Shown here: one piece after another, positions 24,147 through 34,092 of the stretch | Layout: every line of letters begins with the position of its first letter | Position numbering within the stretch: position 1 is the stretch's first letter | NCBI GenBank assembly: GCA_022703155.1 | Contig: JAKLEH010000006.1 | Coordinates: 1 to 39,380, forward strand | Length of the DNA stretch: 39,380 nt | From: Patescibacteria group bacterium | GTDB lineage: Bacteria; Patescibacteriota; Patescibacteriia; 2-12-FULL-60-25 | Direction: 5' to 3' | Made by a program: the position numbers and the translations under genes | The notes under the pieces: generated by a model | What the model was told of the DNA's origin: nothing | The model's input: only the letters and a program-made list of their open reading frames with translations | Databases searched by the model: none

Positions 24147-24806
24147 TCACTTAAGTGCCTGGTCCAACGCCTTTTGCCACGCAACCAAGTCCCAAGCGCC
24201 GCTGAAACGCTGACGGTTGATGAAAAACGTGGGCGTGCCCTCTATGCCCATGCCTTCGCCTTCAGCTATGTCTTGTTTGACCTTGTTTTTAGGCTGTTCC
24301 TTGCCCAAACACAGCGCGAATTTGTCGTCGAGCAGACCCAAATCCTTGGCTAAAGCCGTAAACTGAGGATTGGGATCGGCCAATTTTTCCCACACCGCCT
24401 GGTTGGCGAACAGCTTCTCGGAATATTCCCAAAACTTATTCTGTTCTTGGGCGCAACGCGCGGCCACAGCCGCGCCCATGGCGTTGGCGTGCAGAGACGT
24501 CAGCGGGTAGTCGTTCCAAACGAAACGCACCCGGTCTTTGTACTGGCTCTCGGCTTGGCGCAGCGCCACTTCGGCAATTTTACAGGCCGAGCATTGGAAG
24601 TCGCTGAAGATGCGCACCGTGACCTTGGCGTTTTCCGGACCGACGGCAGGGTTCAAGTCGTCGTTGAAAGTGATGTTCGGGTCGATTGTATTGCCGCCTT
24701 CGCCCGGCCCCATGGCCACGGCCCAAACCAAACCGCCGACGATCAGGACGCCCATGGCGACGGTGCCGAACAGAAAGATGCGCCTTATTTTGTCTTGTTG
24801 ATCCAT
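24147..24806 (-). CDS. Membrane-anchored DsbA-like thiol-disulfide oxidoreductase (CSAC)
   Basis: 219 residues with a membrane helix at about 10-32 and a DsbA-like domain. The active site is CSAC at 72-75, and the cis-Pro loop is GIEGTPTFF. The order and lengths match the neighbouring CPYC protein, so the two are paralogues with different active-site dipeptides, which usually means different redox potential and role (inference). Likely targets in the window are the Cys-rich lipoprotein and the major pilin. Confidence 0.9.
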   Translation of the reverse strand: MDQQDKIRRIFLFGTVAMGVLIVGGLVWAVAMGPGEGGNTIDPNITFNDDLNPAVGPENAKVTVRIFSDFQCSACKIAEVALRQAESQYKDRVRFVWNDYPLTSLHANAMGAAVAARCAQEQNKFWEYSEKLFANQAVWEKLADPNPQFTALAKDLGLLDDKFALCLGKEQPKNKVKQDIAEGEGMGIEGTPTFFINRQRFSGAWDLVAWQKALDQALK

Positions 24807-24815
24807 AATTTTTTT

Positions 24816-24890
24816 GAATCTAGAATCCAGTATCTTGAATCTAGGCTAAAACCCATACCCCAAGATTTCAGCTGCCAGATTCTAGGTTCA
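24816..24890. repeat. Inverted heptamer arrays, GAATCTA/AGATTCT type, without cargo
   Basis: GAATCTA-type units (24816-24843) face AGATTCT-type units (24863-24890) across 19 bp. The same units flank the four-helix gene at 26655-27029. Confidence 0.7.
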
Positions 24891-24896
24891 AATTTT

Positions 24897-25817
24897 TTAG
24901 CGACCCCCTCGCTGTAAATACTGAATAATCTCCAAAGCTGCTTTGCTCCCTTCGCCTACGGCCACGGCTATCTGCTTTTGGCCCACGTCGGTCACATCGC
25001 CCGCAGACCATACCCCGGGCACGCTCGTGGCGCAATGTTTGTCCACCACGATTTCACCGTTGGCGTTTTTGGCCACGAAATCGATGAAGCCCGAAACCGG
25101 CGCCACGCCGACTTCGATGAAAACGCCTTGCGTGGGCTCGGTCCTCTCTTCGCCGTGCGCGTCCGCGTACACGATATCGTTCACGAATTCGCCTCCTAAA
25201 ATGCGGCGCGTCCTAGCTTGGCCCAAGATGCGGATTTTATGTTCGGCTTTGCAACGTCCGATCAACCCTGCGTCGCCCATGAGGTCAGGATTGGTTGTCA
25301 GAATCGTGATTTGCTTGGCGTATTTGGCCAAAAAAATGGCCGCGTCCATAGCGCTGTTGCCGCCGCCGACCACATGTACCGTTTTGTCGCGGAACACGGG
25401 CGCGTCGCACGTGGCGCAATACGTCACGCCCTTGCCGTAGAATTCCTTTTCTCCGGGCACGCCCAATTCACGGTGCTTGGTGCCCGTGGCAACGAGAATG
25501 GTCTTGGCCCAATACGAGCCAAGACTGGTTTTTGCCTCAAAACCTTCTCGCGATCTTAAGATACGCTCCACGCGCTCCCCTTCTTTCAATTCAAAATCCT
25601 TGCGGTAATCCTTTAAGTGCGCCCTGAACTGTTCCACCAGTTGTTGGCCGTTAAGCAAATGGAACCCCAAATAATTTTCCACGTCCGAACTCCACAAAGT
25701 CTGCCCGCCCACATCGCCGGTCAACATCAGGAATTTTATTTTTTGGCGCGCCAAATACACGGTCGCGGCCAACCCGGCCGGCCCTCCGCCGATGACAAGG
25801 CAGTCGTAAAGCATCAA
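24897..25817 (-). CDS. trxB: Thioredoxin reductase-like flavoprotein
   Basis: 306 residues. FAD-binding GGGPAGLAATVYLA at the start, CATC redox motif at 134-137, NAD(P)-binding GGGNSAMDAAIFLAKYA, and the C-terminal GVWSAGDVTDVGQKQIAVAVGEG that completes the FAD site. This is the full thioredoxin reductase/AhpF-C layout, and GGQTLWSSDVENYLGF is closer to AhpF-type enzymes. It would pass electrons from NAD(P)H to a thioredoxin-like partner. It starts 13 nt after lgt in the same operon and precedes the DsbA-like genes. Confidence 0.92.
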   Translation of the reverse strand: MMLYDCLVIGGGPAGLAATVYLARQKIKFLMLTGDVGGQTLWSSDVENYLGFHLLNGQQLVEQFRAHLKDYRKDFELKEGERVERILRSREGFEAKTSLGSYWAKTILVATGTKHRELGVPGEKEFYGKGVTYCATCDAPVFRDKTVHVVGGGNSAMDAAIFLAKYAKQITILTTNPDLMGDAGLIGRCKAEHKIRILGQARTRRILGGEFVNDIVYADAHGEERTEPTQGVFIEVGVAPVSGFIDFVAKNANGEIVVDKHCATSVPGVWSAGDVTDVGQKQIAVAVGEGSKAALEIIQYLQRGGR

Positions 25818-25830
25818 CCGTTACATTCTA

Positions 25831-26601
25831 TCATTTGGTTGATATTTTTCGAAGTGCCCAACTTGGCAAGCGCGCCTTGTTGAGGATAACCGCTCCCAAA
25901 AGTACGGATAGCATAAGCAACCATTGCGTGGGAGTCAGACCGCCGTATTTGACGTCGACGGCCCGATAAAAATCCAAATAGAATCGCATCGCGCCGTCCA
26001 AAACCAAAAACCAACCCGCAAAAAACCCGTCGCGCCGCGGCTTGCGCCCTAGGCTCCAAAACGCGACGAACATCAGCCATCCGATGAGCGAGAGGTACAG
26101 GCCGTGGTCATGGCGTCCGCCGTCCGGATACTGCACGCCCAAAAAGAAATTGGTCGGCGTGCCCGGATGGTCGTGGATCAAAAAACATCCGATGCGTCCG
26201 ATGCCGATGCCCAAAGGCGTGGCGTAGCCTGCCAAATCGGACATGTCCCACATGTTCAACTTGTGCCATCTGACGTAAATCAAACCCGCCAAAACACCGC
26301 CCAACAAGCCGCCGACCATGGAATAGCCGGGCAAGGCCGGATTGATGGCGTCCCAAGGATGGGACATGTACCAAGCCGGATCGTAGAACAGGACATGAAA
26401 AATCCTCGCGCACACGAAGGCGAAAAGGAACGCCCATGTCGCGAAATCCCAAACGTGTTTGGGCGCCACTTGTCCGAGCTTTTTGGCGCGCCGCGCCGCG
26501 GCCCAAAACGCCGTCAGCAATCCGGTCGCGACCAAAGTGCCCCAGGTTTGGATGCTGATAGGGCCGATGGGAATGGTATGGAGTTCGAACCATGGGATCA
26601 T
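25831..26601 (-). CDS. lgt: Prolipoprotein diacylglyceryl transferase
   Basis: Lgt adds diacylglycerol from phosphatidylglycerol to the lipobox Cys of prolipoproteins in the inner membrane. The 256-residue protein has about seven helices, the start IPIGPISIQTWGTLVATGLL and the signature GIGIGRIGCFLIHDHPG, where most Lgt proteins have GRIGNFINGE. ARIFHVLFYDPAWY and GYSMVGGLLGG occupy the places of conserved family segments. I chose the ATG at 26601 (IPWFELH) over 26658, because the extra codons are heptamer repeat. Its presence makes lipidation of the DUF333 protein plausible. Confidence 0.9.
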   Translation of the reverse strand: MIPWFELHTIPIGPISIQTWGTLVATGLLTAFWAAARRAKKLGQVAPKHVWDFATWAFLFAFVCARIFHVLFYDPAWYMSHPWDAINPALPGYSMVGGLLGGVLAGLIYVRWHKLNMWDMSDLAGYATPLGIGIGRIGCFLIHDHPGTPTNFFLGVQYPDGGRHDHGLYLSLIGWLMFVAFWSLGRKPRRDGFFAGWFLVLDGAMRFYLDFYRAVDVKYGGLTPTQWLLMLSVLLGAVILNKARLPSWALRKISTK

Positions 26602-26606
26602 ATCGA

Positions 26607-26641
26607 TTGAATCTTGAATCTGGTAGATGGAATCTTGTAAA
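26607..26641. repeat. Heptamer array, left flank of the four-helix gene
   Basis: Five 7-bp units of type TTGAATC/TGGAATC between lgt and the four-helix gene. It is inverted relative to the array at 27034-27061. Confidence 0.65.
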
Positions 26642-26654
26642 TGATGCTCATAAA

Positions 26655-27029
26655 TCACTCAAGCAACGTCTTCGTTTTGGAAATCAGGCCGTTCAAAATT
26701 TTATGTGTGGTGACAACCTTTTCTTGTATGGATAAAAATACATCCAAATCAACATAACCAACATCCTTAACGATAAATAATTGATTGTGCAATTCCGATA
26801 ACGAACCTGCGGCCATGTTGTAAAAATGCAACTTCTCTTTAATGCTTCTGCGCGCAAAACCTTCCGAGATGTTTGATGTGACTGAAACCGACGCACGTCT
26901 CATTTGAGAAACCAAACCGAACATCTCGTCTTTTGGAAAATTCTTCGTAACGGCGTAGATGCCTAAAACTATCCCGTGACCGTGCCTCCAAGCGTCAAGC
27001 TCATAAAAATTCGCGATACTTTCACCCAT
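26655..27029 (-). CDS. Four-helix bundle protein (23S rRNA intervening-sequence, S23 type)
   Basis: 124 residues. The start (FYELDAWRHGHGIVLGIYAVTK), then the FPKDEMFGLVSQMRRA and NISEGFARRS motifs, identify the S23 four-helix family, first known from intervening sequences of 23S rRNA but mostly free-standing. The molecular role is unknown. The ATG at 27029 is preferred over 27065 since the family starts with ESIANFYELDAW-like sequence. Inverted heptamer arrays flank the gene on both sides, unlike any other gene here, which suggests acquisition as a unit. Its codons are more AT-rich than the neighbours. Confidence 0.88.
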   Translation of the reverse strand: MGESIANFYELDAWRHGHGIVLGIYAVTKNFPKDEMFGLVSQMRRASVSVTSNISEGFARRSIKEKLHFYNMAAGSLSELHNQLFIVKDVGYVDLDVFLSIQEKVVTTHKILNGLISKTKTLLE

Positions 27030-27033
27030 ACCA

Positions 27034-27061
27034 AGATTCCAGTTGCTAGATTCAAGATTCG
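27034..27061. repeat. Heptamer array, right flank of the four-helix gene
   Basis: Four 7-bp units of type AGATTCC/AGATTCA, the reverse complement of the array at 26607-26641. Confidence 0.65.
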
Positions 27062-27070
27062 ACAAAAATA

Positions 27071-27547
27071 TTACAGTACATTCAACGTCTTCAACGCCCT
27101 TTCAAACTCATCCAACGCCCGGGCCGTGTCGCGCGGATGAAGTTGGAATTCGTGGTCATGGACCAATTGGTTGCGGAGTTTGTGCGCCCACCAGACGTCT
27201 TTAAGCTTAGGATATTTGTAACACGCGACTTTGAGCCGTTCGCCCAACGTGTCGCCAGGCATGACCAATGATTTGAGTGCCGCGTCGAGCAAAACGTCGG
27301 CTTCGACCAAAGCGAGCTTCATGCCCATTTGGCCGTTCAGGCGGCTGGTCTCGCGCACCCGTTGCCAACGCTTTTGCACTTCTTCGCGCGTCAGGCCGTA
27401 CATCTCGGGCCGCGACAGGCGGTTTTTGATCCAGATGGCCAAACCCACGACGAGCGCCAAAAAAATCACGGCCATGATGCCGATGGCGATGTACACGCCC
27501 AACGGCAATCCGGTCGACGCTTCGGAAAACACGATGTCTTCGCTCAT
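27071..27547 (-). CDS. Single-pass membrane protein with HEPN-like C-terminal motif
   Basis: 158 residues: a membrane helix at about 16-41, then a cytosolic helical domain. The segment LRNQLVHDHEF contains R-N-x3-H, the spacing of the RX4-6H motif of HEPN ribonuclease and RNA-binding domains, at the right place near the end of a helical bundle. The rest (EEVQKRWQRVRETSRLNG, then EADVLLDAALKSLVMPG) is helical too. I infer a HEPN-like fold with modest confidence; function is unknown. It lies between the S23-type gene and gatA. Confidence 0.65.
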   Translation of the reverse strand: MSEDIVFSEASTGLPLGVYIAIGIMAVIFLALVVGLAIWIKNRLSRPEMYGLTREEVQKRWQRVRETSRLNGQMGMKLALVEADVLLDAALKSLVMPGDTLGERLKVACYKYPKLKDVWWAHKLRNQLVHDHEFQLHPRDTARALDEFERALKTLNVL

Positions 27548-27552
27548 ATATA

Positions 27553-27627
27553 ACAGTCGCAGTCGCAGTACTTAGTCGCAGTGGGATCTGGGGATGATTC
27601 CCCTACTGCGACTGCGCACTGCGACTA
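27553..27627. repeat. Inverted CAGTCGC/ACTGCGA arrays
   Basis: CAGTCGC-type units (27553-27581) face ACTGCG-type units (27604-27627) between two - strand genes. The latter touch the gatA stop. Confidence 0.6.
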
Positions 27628-29055
27628 TTTTAATCTTTGCTCCAAAACATGCGCCGCCGAAAGCAATCCTGCCTCATCGAACCACTTGCCGATGAGTTGG
27701 AAACCGACGGGCATTCCCCCATCCGTCTGGCACGGCATGGAGAGCGCGGGCAAACCGGCCACGTTGACACTGACCGTGAACACGTCTTCCAAATACATGC
27801 CTAACGGATCGTTGAGTTTTTCTCCAAGTTTGAAGGCCGTGTTGGGCGCCGTGGGCGTGGCGATGACGTCCACTTCATCGAACGCTTTTTGGTAGGCGCG
27901 CCGGATGAGGGTCTGGACTTTTTTGGCCTGCACGTAATACGCGTCGATGTAACCGGACGACAAGGCGAATGTTCCGAGCAGGATGCGGCGTTTGGCTTCG
28001 GCGCCAAAACCTTGGGCGCGCGACCGAACATACGTCTCGAACAGCGGCAAAGCCTCTTTGCGCAAGCCATAGCGCATGCCGTCGAACCGCGCCAAGTTGG
28101 CCGAGACTTCACAGGGCATGAGCACGTAATACACGGCCAAGCCTTCGTCAGCGTACGGCAACTCGATGTCGCGCACTTCCGCGCCCGCCTCGCGCATTTT
28201 TTGGATGGCGTTCTCGCACTGTTCAAGCACGCGCTTTTCGATGCCGCCTTTTTCCCACATGGCGCGCGGCACGCCCACGCGCAAACCATTCAAATCCTTT
28301 TTCCATTCGGGTACGAACGCCGGTTCGTCGGCCGTGGTCTGGTCCATGGAATCCTGGCCTTGGACGGCCGAGAACAACGTGGCCGCATCCAAAACGTTCT
28401 TGGCGAACGGCCCGATTTGGTCGAGCGACGAGGCCATGGCCATCAAGCCCGAACGCGAAACGCGGCCGTACGTGGGCTTGAGGCCGACTGTGCCGCACAA
28501 AGCCGCGGGCTGGCGGATGGAGCCGCCCGTATCCGACCCGTAGGCGCCAAGCGACATGTTGGCGGCCACGGCCACGGCGCTGCCGCCAGAAGAACCGCCG
28601 GGCACGCGTTCCGGATCGCGCGGATGTTTGGTCGGCCCGTAAGCCGAATGTTCGGTCGAAGAACCCATGGCAAATTCGTCCATGTTGGTGCGCCCCAAAA
28701 TCACGGCGCCGCCTTCGAGCAGTTTCCTGACCGCCGTGGCGTCGTACGACGCCACGTGCTTTTCCAAAATCCTGCTGCCGGCCGTGCACGGCTTGCCCTG
28801 CAGCATCATGTTGTCTTTGATGCCGACCGGGATGCCATCCAGGGAGCCTAAGGGTCGGAGGTCGGAACGTCGGATGTCGAATCGGTCGGCGGCTTTGAGC
28901 GCGTCATCCGCGTAAACTCCGACGTACGCGTTCAAAGCGCCGTTCAAACCTTGAATTTGGTCCAAGCACGCTTGCGTCAATTCGCGCGACGAAATTTCGC
29001 CACGGTCGAGCAACATGCGGGCGTCGGTAATTGTGAGTTCGTTTAATGGTTGCAT
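27625..29055 (-). CDS. gatA: Glu-tRNA(Gln)/Asp-tRNA(Asn) amidotransferase subunit A
   Basis: GatA releases ammonia from glutamine for the GatCAB complex, which makes Gln-tRNA(Gln). The 476-residue amidase has the catalytic triad Lys80 (GIPVGIKDN), Ser155 (PGGSSGGSA) and Ser179 (SDTGGSIRQPA), at nearly the same numbers as in other GatA proteins. Length is normal. The loop before the catalytic Lys (residues 57-68) is encoded by a heptamer repeat. gatC lies upstream; gatB is not in the window. Confidence 0.95.
   Translation of the reverse strand: MQPLNELTITDARMLLDRGEISSRELTQACLDQIQGLNGALNAYVGVYADDALKAADRFDIRRSDLRPLGSLDGIPVGIKDNMMLQGKPCTAGSRILEKHVASYDATAVRKLLEGGAVILGRTNMDEFAMGSSTEHSAYGPTKHPRDPERVPGGSSGGSAVAVAANMSLGAYGSDTGGSIRQPAALCGTVGLKPTYGRVSRSGLMAMASSLDQIGPFAKNVLDAATLFSAVQGQDSMDQTTADEPAFVPEWKKDLNGLRVGVPRAMWEKGGIEKRVLEQCENAIQKMREAGAEVRDIELPYADEGLAVYYVLMPCEVSANLARFDGMRYGLRKEALPLFETYVRSRAQGFGAEAKRRILLGTFALSSGYIDAYYVQAKKVQTLIRRAYQKAFDEVDVIATPTAPNTAFKLGEKLNDPLGMYLEDVFTVSVNVAGLPALSMPCQTDGGMPVGFQLIGKWFDEAGLLSAAHVLEQRLK
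28853..28887. repeat. Heptamer array inside gatA
   Basis: Five 7-bp units of type GGTCGGA/ATGTCGA encode residues 57-68 (DRFDIRRSDLRP), a variable surface loop. Overall GatA length is not changed by it. Confidence 0.5.
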
Positions 29056-29171
29056 ATTTTTCCCTCCTGCCAGAGGAGGGGTGTCGAGCGATTAGCGAGA
29101 CGGGATGGTGGAAGTAACAGTTTACGTGAAAACCTCCCCTATCCCCTCCTTATCAAGGAGGGGAAGGTTAT
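29056..29171. other. gatC-gatA spacer with two CCTCC/GGAGG hairpins
   Basis: CCCTCCTGCCAGAGGAGGGG (about 29065-29085) and CCCCTCCTTATCAAGGAGGGG (about 29142-29163) are hairpins that differ mainly in the loop, at both ends of the 116-bp spacer. They look like another dispersed palindromic repeat, not a terminator, since gatA should be read with gatC. Confidence 0.5.
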
Positions 29172-29474
29172 TTACTTCTTAGGCGTCTGAAAAACGCCGG
29201 GCGCGGCCAATAAGTCGCCGGCGCGGGACGGGAAGTTGGACAGGATGATGTCGCGGGCCGCGTCGTCGCACACGTACGCTTCGTCTTTGCGCCAGCCTTC
29301 ATCCTTGGCCGGCATGGTGAAAGGCTCCACGCCCGCCGTATCCACCTGTTGGATGCGATCCACGTATTCCAAAATGGACGCGAACTGACCGGTCATGGTG
29401 TTCAACTCCTCCTCGCCCAATTCCAGCCTGGCCAACTCGGCCAAGTGCCCGACTTGTTCAACAGTCAATTTCAT
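29172..29474 (-). CDS. gatC: Glu-tRNA(Gln)/Asp-tRNA(Asn) amidotransferase subunit C
   Basis: The 100-residue subunit wraps around GatA and GatB and stabilises the complex. Its start, KLTVEQVGHLAELARLELGE, and the segment FASILEYVDRIQQVDT followed by VEPF are family hallmarks. Length is typical. It is the first gene of its transcript. The start codon lies 9 nt after a consensus promoter without a Shine-Dalgarno sequence. Confidence 0.93.
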   Translation of the reverse strand: MKLTVEQVGHLAELARLELGEEELNTMTGQFASILEYVDRIQQVDTAGVEPFTMPAKDEGWRKDEAYVCDDAARDIILSNFPSRAGDLLAAPGVFQTPKK

Positions 29475-29483
29475 ACGCGAGAA

Positions 29484-29512
29484 AGTTTAACCTTTCGCTG
29501 GGTTTGCGTCAA
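29484..29512 (-). promoter_or_regulatory. gatC promoter, near-leaderless
   Basis: Minus strand: -35 TTGACG (29512-29507), 17-bp spacer, -10 TAAACT (29489-29484), 9 nt before the ATG. The -35 box shares bases with the T run of the terminator next to it. Confidence 0.7.
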
Positions 29513-29533
29513 AAAAAGACCCTGTCGGGTCTT
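29510..29533 (-). terminator. Terminator of the 29551 gene
   Basis: Minus strand: stem AAGACCC/GGGTCTT, loop GACA, seven T. Confidence 0.9.
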
Positions 29534-29550
29534 GGAAGATATTTCCGCCG

Positions 29551-29934
29551 TCAGTCAGACATACTGCCTTCGGAGCCCGGGGTACGGAAGAGGTGGGCGT
29601 GCAAACCGCTTCCGACATCGGCCAAACGCGAATCCGGATTGTAGCGCTGATCGCTTGAATAGCCTAAGCCGTATTCAGCGTCCCGATACGGTCTGGCGGA
29701 CGCTTTCTTCCGGCTTTTGGTGGCGGTATCCGGATCGGACGCGGCTTTGAAGATTACGACCGTCAAACCCAACGCCTTCGCGATGGCCTCTGGCTTGAGC
29801 CGGCTCTGGATGTGGACGTGTGGCGGAAAAGGCTTTCCGACTTCCCAATGGTCGACCGTACAGCAGACTTTCTTGATTCTTCGACGCATGCGTGAGGCGT
29901 CACACGGCGCGAAACAAACGACGTATTTGGACAT
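29551..29934 (-). CDS. Orphan protein of 127 residues
   Basis: A soluble basic protein with a conserved-looking N-terminal half (SKYVVCFAPCDASRMRRRIK, HVHIQSRLKPEAIAKALGL) and a disordered, charged C-terminal half. A GGAGG Shine-Dalgarno sequence lies 5 nt before the ATG at 29934. The upstream ATG at 29988 would precede the promoter's -10 box and is rejected. No family recognised. It has its own promoter and terminator. Confidence 0.6.
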   Translation of the reverse strand: MSKYVVCFAPCDASRMRRRIKKVCCTVDHWEVGKPFPPHVHIQSRLKPEAIAKALGLTVVIFKAASDPDTATKSRKKASARPYRDAEYGLGYSSDQRYNPDSRLADVGSGLHAHLFRTPGSEGSMSD

Positions 29935-29960
29935 GCCGACCTCCTTCAAAGGACGCATCC

Positions 29961-29988
29961 AAGATAGCTTGTATTTTGAAAATGTCAA
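29961..29988 (-). promoter_or_regulatory. Promoter of the 29551 gene
   Basis: Minus strand: -35 TTGACA (29988-29983), 16-bp spacer, -10 TATCTT (29966-29961). Confidence 0.65.
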
Positions 29989-30091
29989 GTCTACTTAGCC
30001 AAAAAATCAACATTTGGACACATTTTTGCACGACTTTGCGCTAATAAATCAAAATTCTCTTGCGTCGCAAAAGAATAGATGGCGAAATCCT

Positions 30092-32933
<2,842 letters not shown>

Positions 32934-32934
32934 T

Positions 32935-32956
32935 CCGTCATTCTCGACGGTTTTTT
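32935..32956 (+). terminator. Terminator of paralogue A
   Basis: Stem CCGTC/GACGG, loop ATTCTC, six T. The stem-loop is identical to that of paralogue B. Confidence 0.8.
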
Positions 32957-32983
32957 CATATCTCATCAAGGATAGCCGCGCCG

Positions 32984-33012
32984 TTGACTAATGTTGAAAT
33001 ATGTGATAATAG
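32984..33012 (+). promoter_or_regulatory. Promoter of the second paralogue (33040)
   Basis: -35 TTGACT (32984-32989), 17-bp spacer, -10 TAATAG (33007-33012) preceded by GTGA. Confidence 0.6.
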
Positions 33013-33039
33013 ATTCGCGCCCTTTGGAAAGGAAAAAAC

Positions 33040-33666
33040 ATGCATCAGCGGCTGGTCATTCTGAACGCGCGTCTCGAGGAATTCTCTCTTGCCGTCTACG
33101 GTCTCGCCCAAACCATGTTTAGATGCGGCATAGCAGAACAGGAGCCTGAATGCGACGGCATGGACCTCGCATTGAACATGAAGTTCGACCACCAATGTCC
33201 AGTGCCGATAGTTTTTTCGACAACCCGTCTGATGGGTAGAATCAAGAGCGCTCAAACCGCAATTGCCAACATGATGATGCTTTGCGAGTACGCCGAATCA
33301 CGCGGCTGCGTATTGAAAGACAGCGGAACGAAGTTGGAACACGAGCGCGCGCTGGAACTGGTCGCCGTCAAAGGCAACCGCCGCTTGACATTGACGCTGG
33401 ACCTGGTCGACCACGAATTTGATGGGGAAAGCATGGTTACGGCAGAGACGTCGACGGGTACCGACGTAGTCACCCTGTTCCTGCATGAAAAAAACTGCGG
33501 AATAGATTTTTCCGATACGTCGCCCGCAACCCAATCCCTGTACCCCGATCTCCCATGTAAAAACGGCTCGAACAAGGTGGCCAAAGGCCAATGGCCCGCG
33601 CTGTTCGACGTCATGGTCTCGTACCTGCTTGCCGGTTCCAAACCGAAAAAGAGACGTGTCAAGTAA
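33040..33666 (+). CDS. Orphan protein, paralogue B of a tandem pair
   Basis: 208 residues. It starts MHQRLVILNARLEEF like paralogue A and keeps the same landmarks (GRIKSAQTAIANMMMLCEYA, ELVAVKGNRRLTLTLDLV, WPALFDVMVSYL, basic tail KPKKRRVK), but most positions differ. The duplication is therefore old, or the two evolve fast. A GGAAAGGAAAAA Shine-Dalgarno region matches that of A. It has its own promoter and terminator. Function unknown. Confidence 0.65.
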   Translation: MHQRLVILNARLEEFSLAVYGLAQTMFRCGIAEQEPECDGMDLALNMKFDHQCPVPIVFSTTRLMGRIKSAQTAIANMMMLCEYAESRGCVLKDSGTKLEHERALELVAVKGNRRLTLTLDLVDHEFDGESMVTAETSTGTDVVTLFLHEKNCGIDFSDTSPATQSLYPDLPCKNGSNKVAKGQWPALFDVMVSYLLAGSKPKKRRVK

Positions 33667-33682
33667 AAACACACATGATACA

Positions 33683-33704
33683 CCGTCATTCTCGACGGTT
33701 TTTT
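33683..33704 (+). terminator. Terminator of paralogue B
   Basis: Stem CCGTC/GACGG, loop ATTCTC, six T, identical to the terminator of paralogue A. Confidence 0.8.
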
Positions 33705-33715
33705 AATTTTAGGAT

Positions 33716-33721
33716 TATACT
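33716..33721 (+). promoter_or_regulatory. -10 box of the DUF4180 gene, near-leaderless
   Basis: TATACT ends 9 nt before the ATG at 33731. No clear -35 box; the terminator T run precedes it. Confidence 0.5.
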
Positions 33722-33730
33722 TGGGAACAT

Positions 33731-34072
33731 ATGGAACACAATCGCCACGCGAACGACATCGTGGAAATCACCGAACCGCGACTCATCGTATCCAACGCCG
33801 GTGACATCCTTGACCTCTTGGCCAATACCCATGCCAAGGCCTTAATCCTGCGCCGCGAGCAACTGGCGCCGGAGTTTTTCGATTTAAAAACCGGCTTGGC
33901 CGGCGACATCCTGCAAAAATTTTCCACCTACGACAAACGTCTGGCCATCATCGGCGATTTTTCCGACGTCACGAGCAAAGCCTTGCGCGATTTGATTTAC
34001 GAATGCAACCAAGTCGGCCGTACGATTTTTGTGCCTACGACACAAGCAGCGCTTGAAATCTTTGGACTTTAG
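33731..34072 (+). CDS. DUF4180 family protein
   Basis: 113 residues. The segments SNAGDILDLLANTHAKALIL, REQLAPEFFDLKTGLAGDIL with QKF, KRLAIIGDFSD and SKALRDLIYECNQVGRTIF are the signature of the DUF4180 family. These small cytosolic alpha/beta proteins have unknown function. Length is normal. The gene stands alone, convergent with the pilus locus that follows on the other strand. Confidence 0.9.
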   Translation: MEHNRHANDIVEITEPRLIVSNAGDILDLLANTHAKALILRREQLAPEFFDLKTGLAGDILQKFSTYDKRLAIIGDFSDVTSKALRDLIYECNQVGRTIFVPTTQAALEIFGL

Positions 34073-34092
34073 ACCATCGACTATCGTGCGCT

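Noticed and set aside
26602-26658. Upstream ATG of lgt at 26658
   Set aside because: The added residues are a direct translation of the heptamer array, and Lgt proteins start close to the IPWFELH segment.
26655-27029. Remnant of a 23S rRNA intervening sequence
   Set aside because: The four-helix gene is free-standing; no rRNA sequence is found around it.
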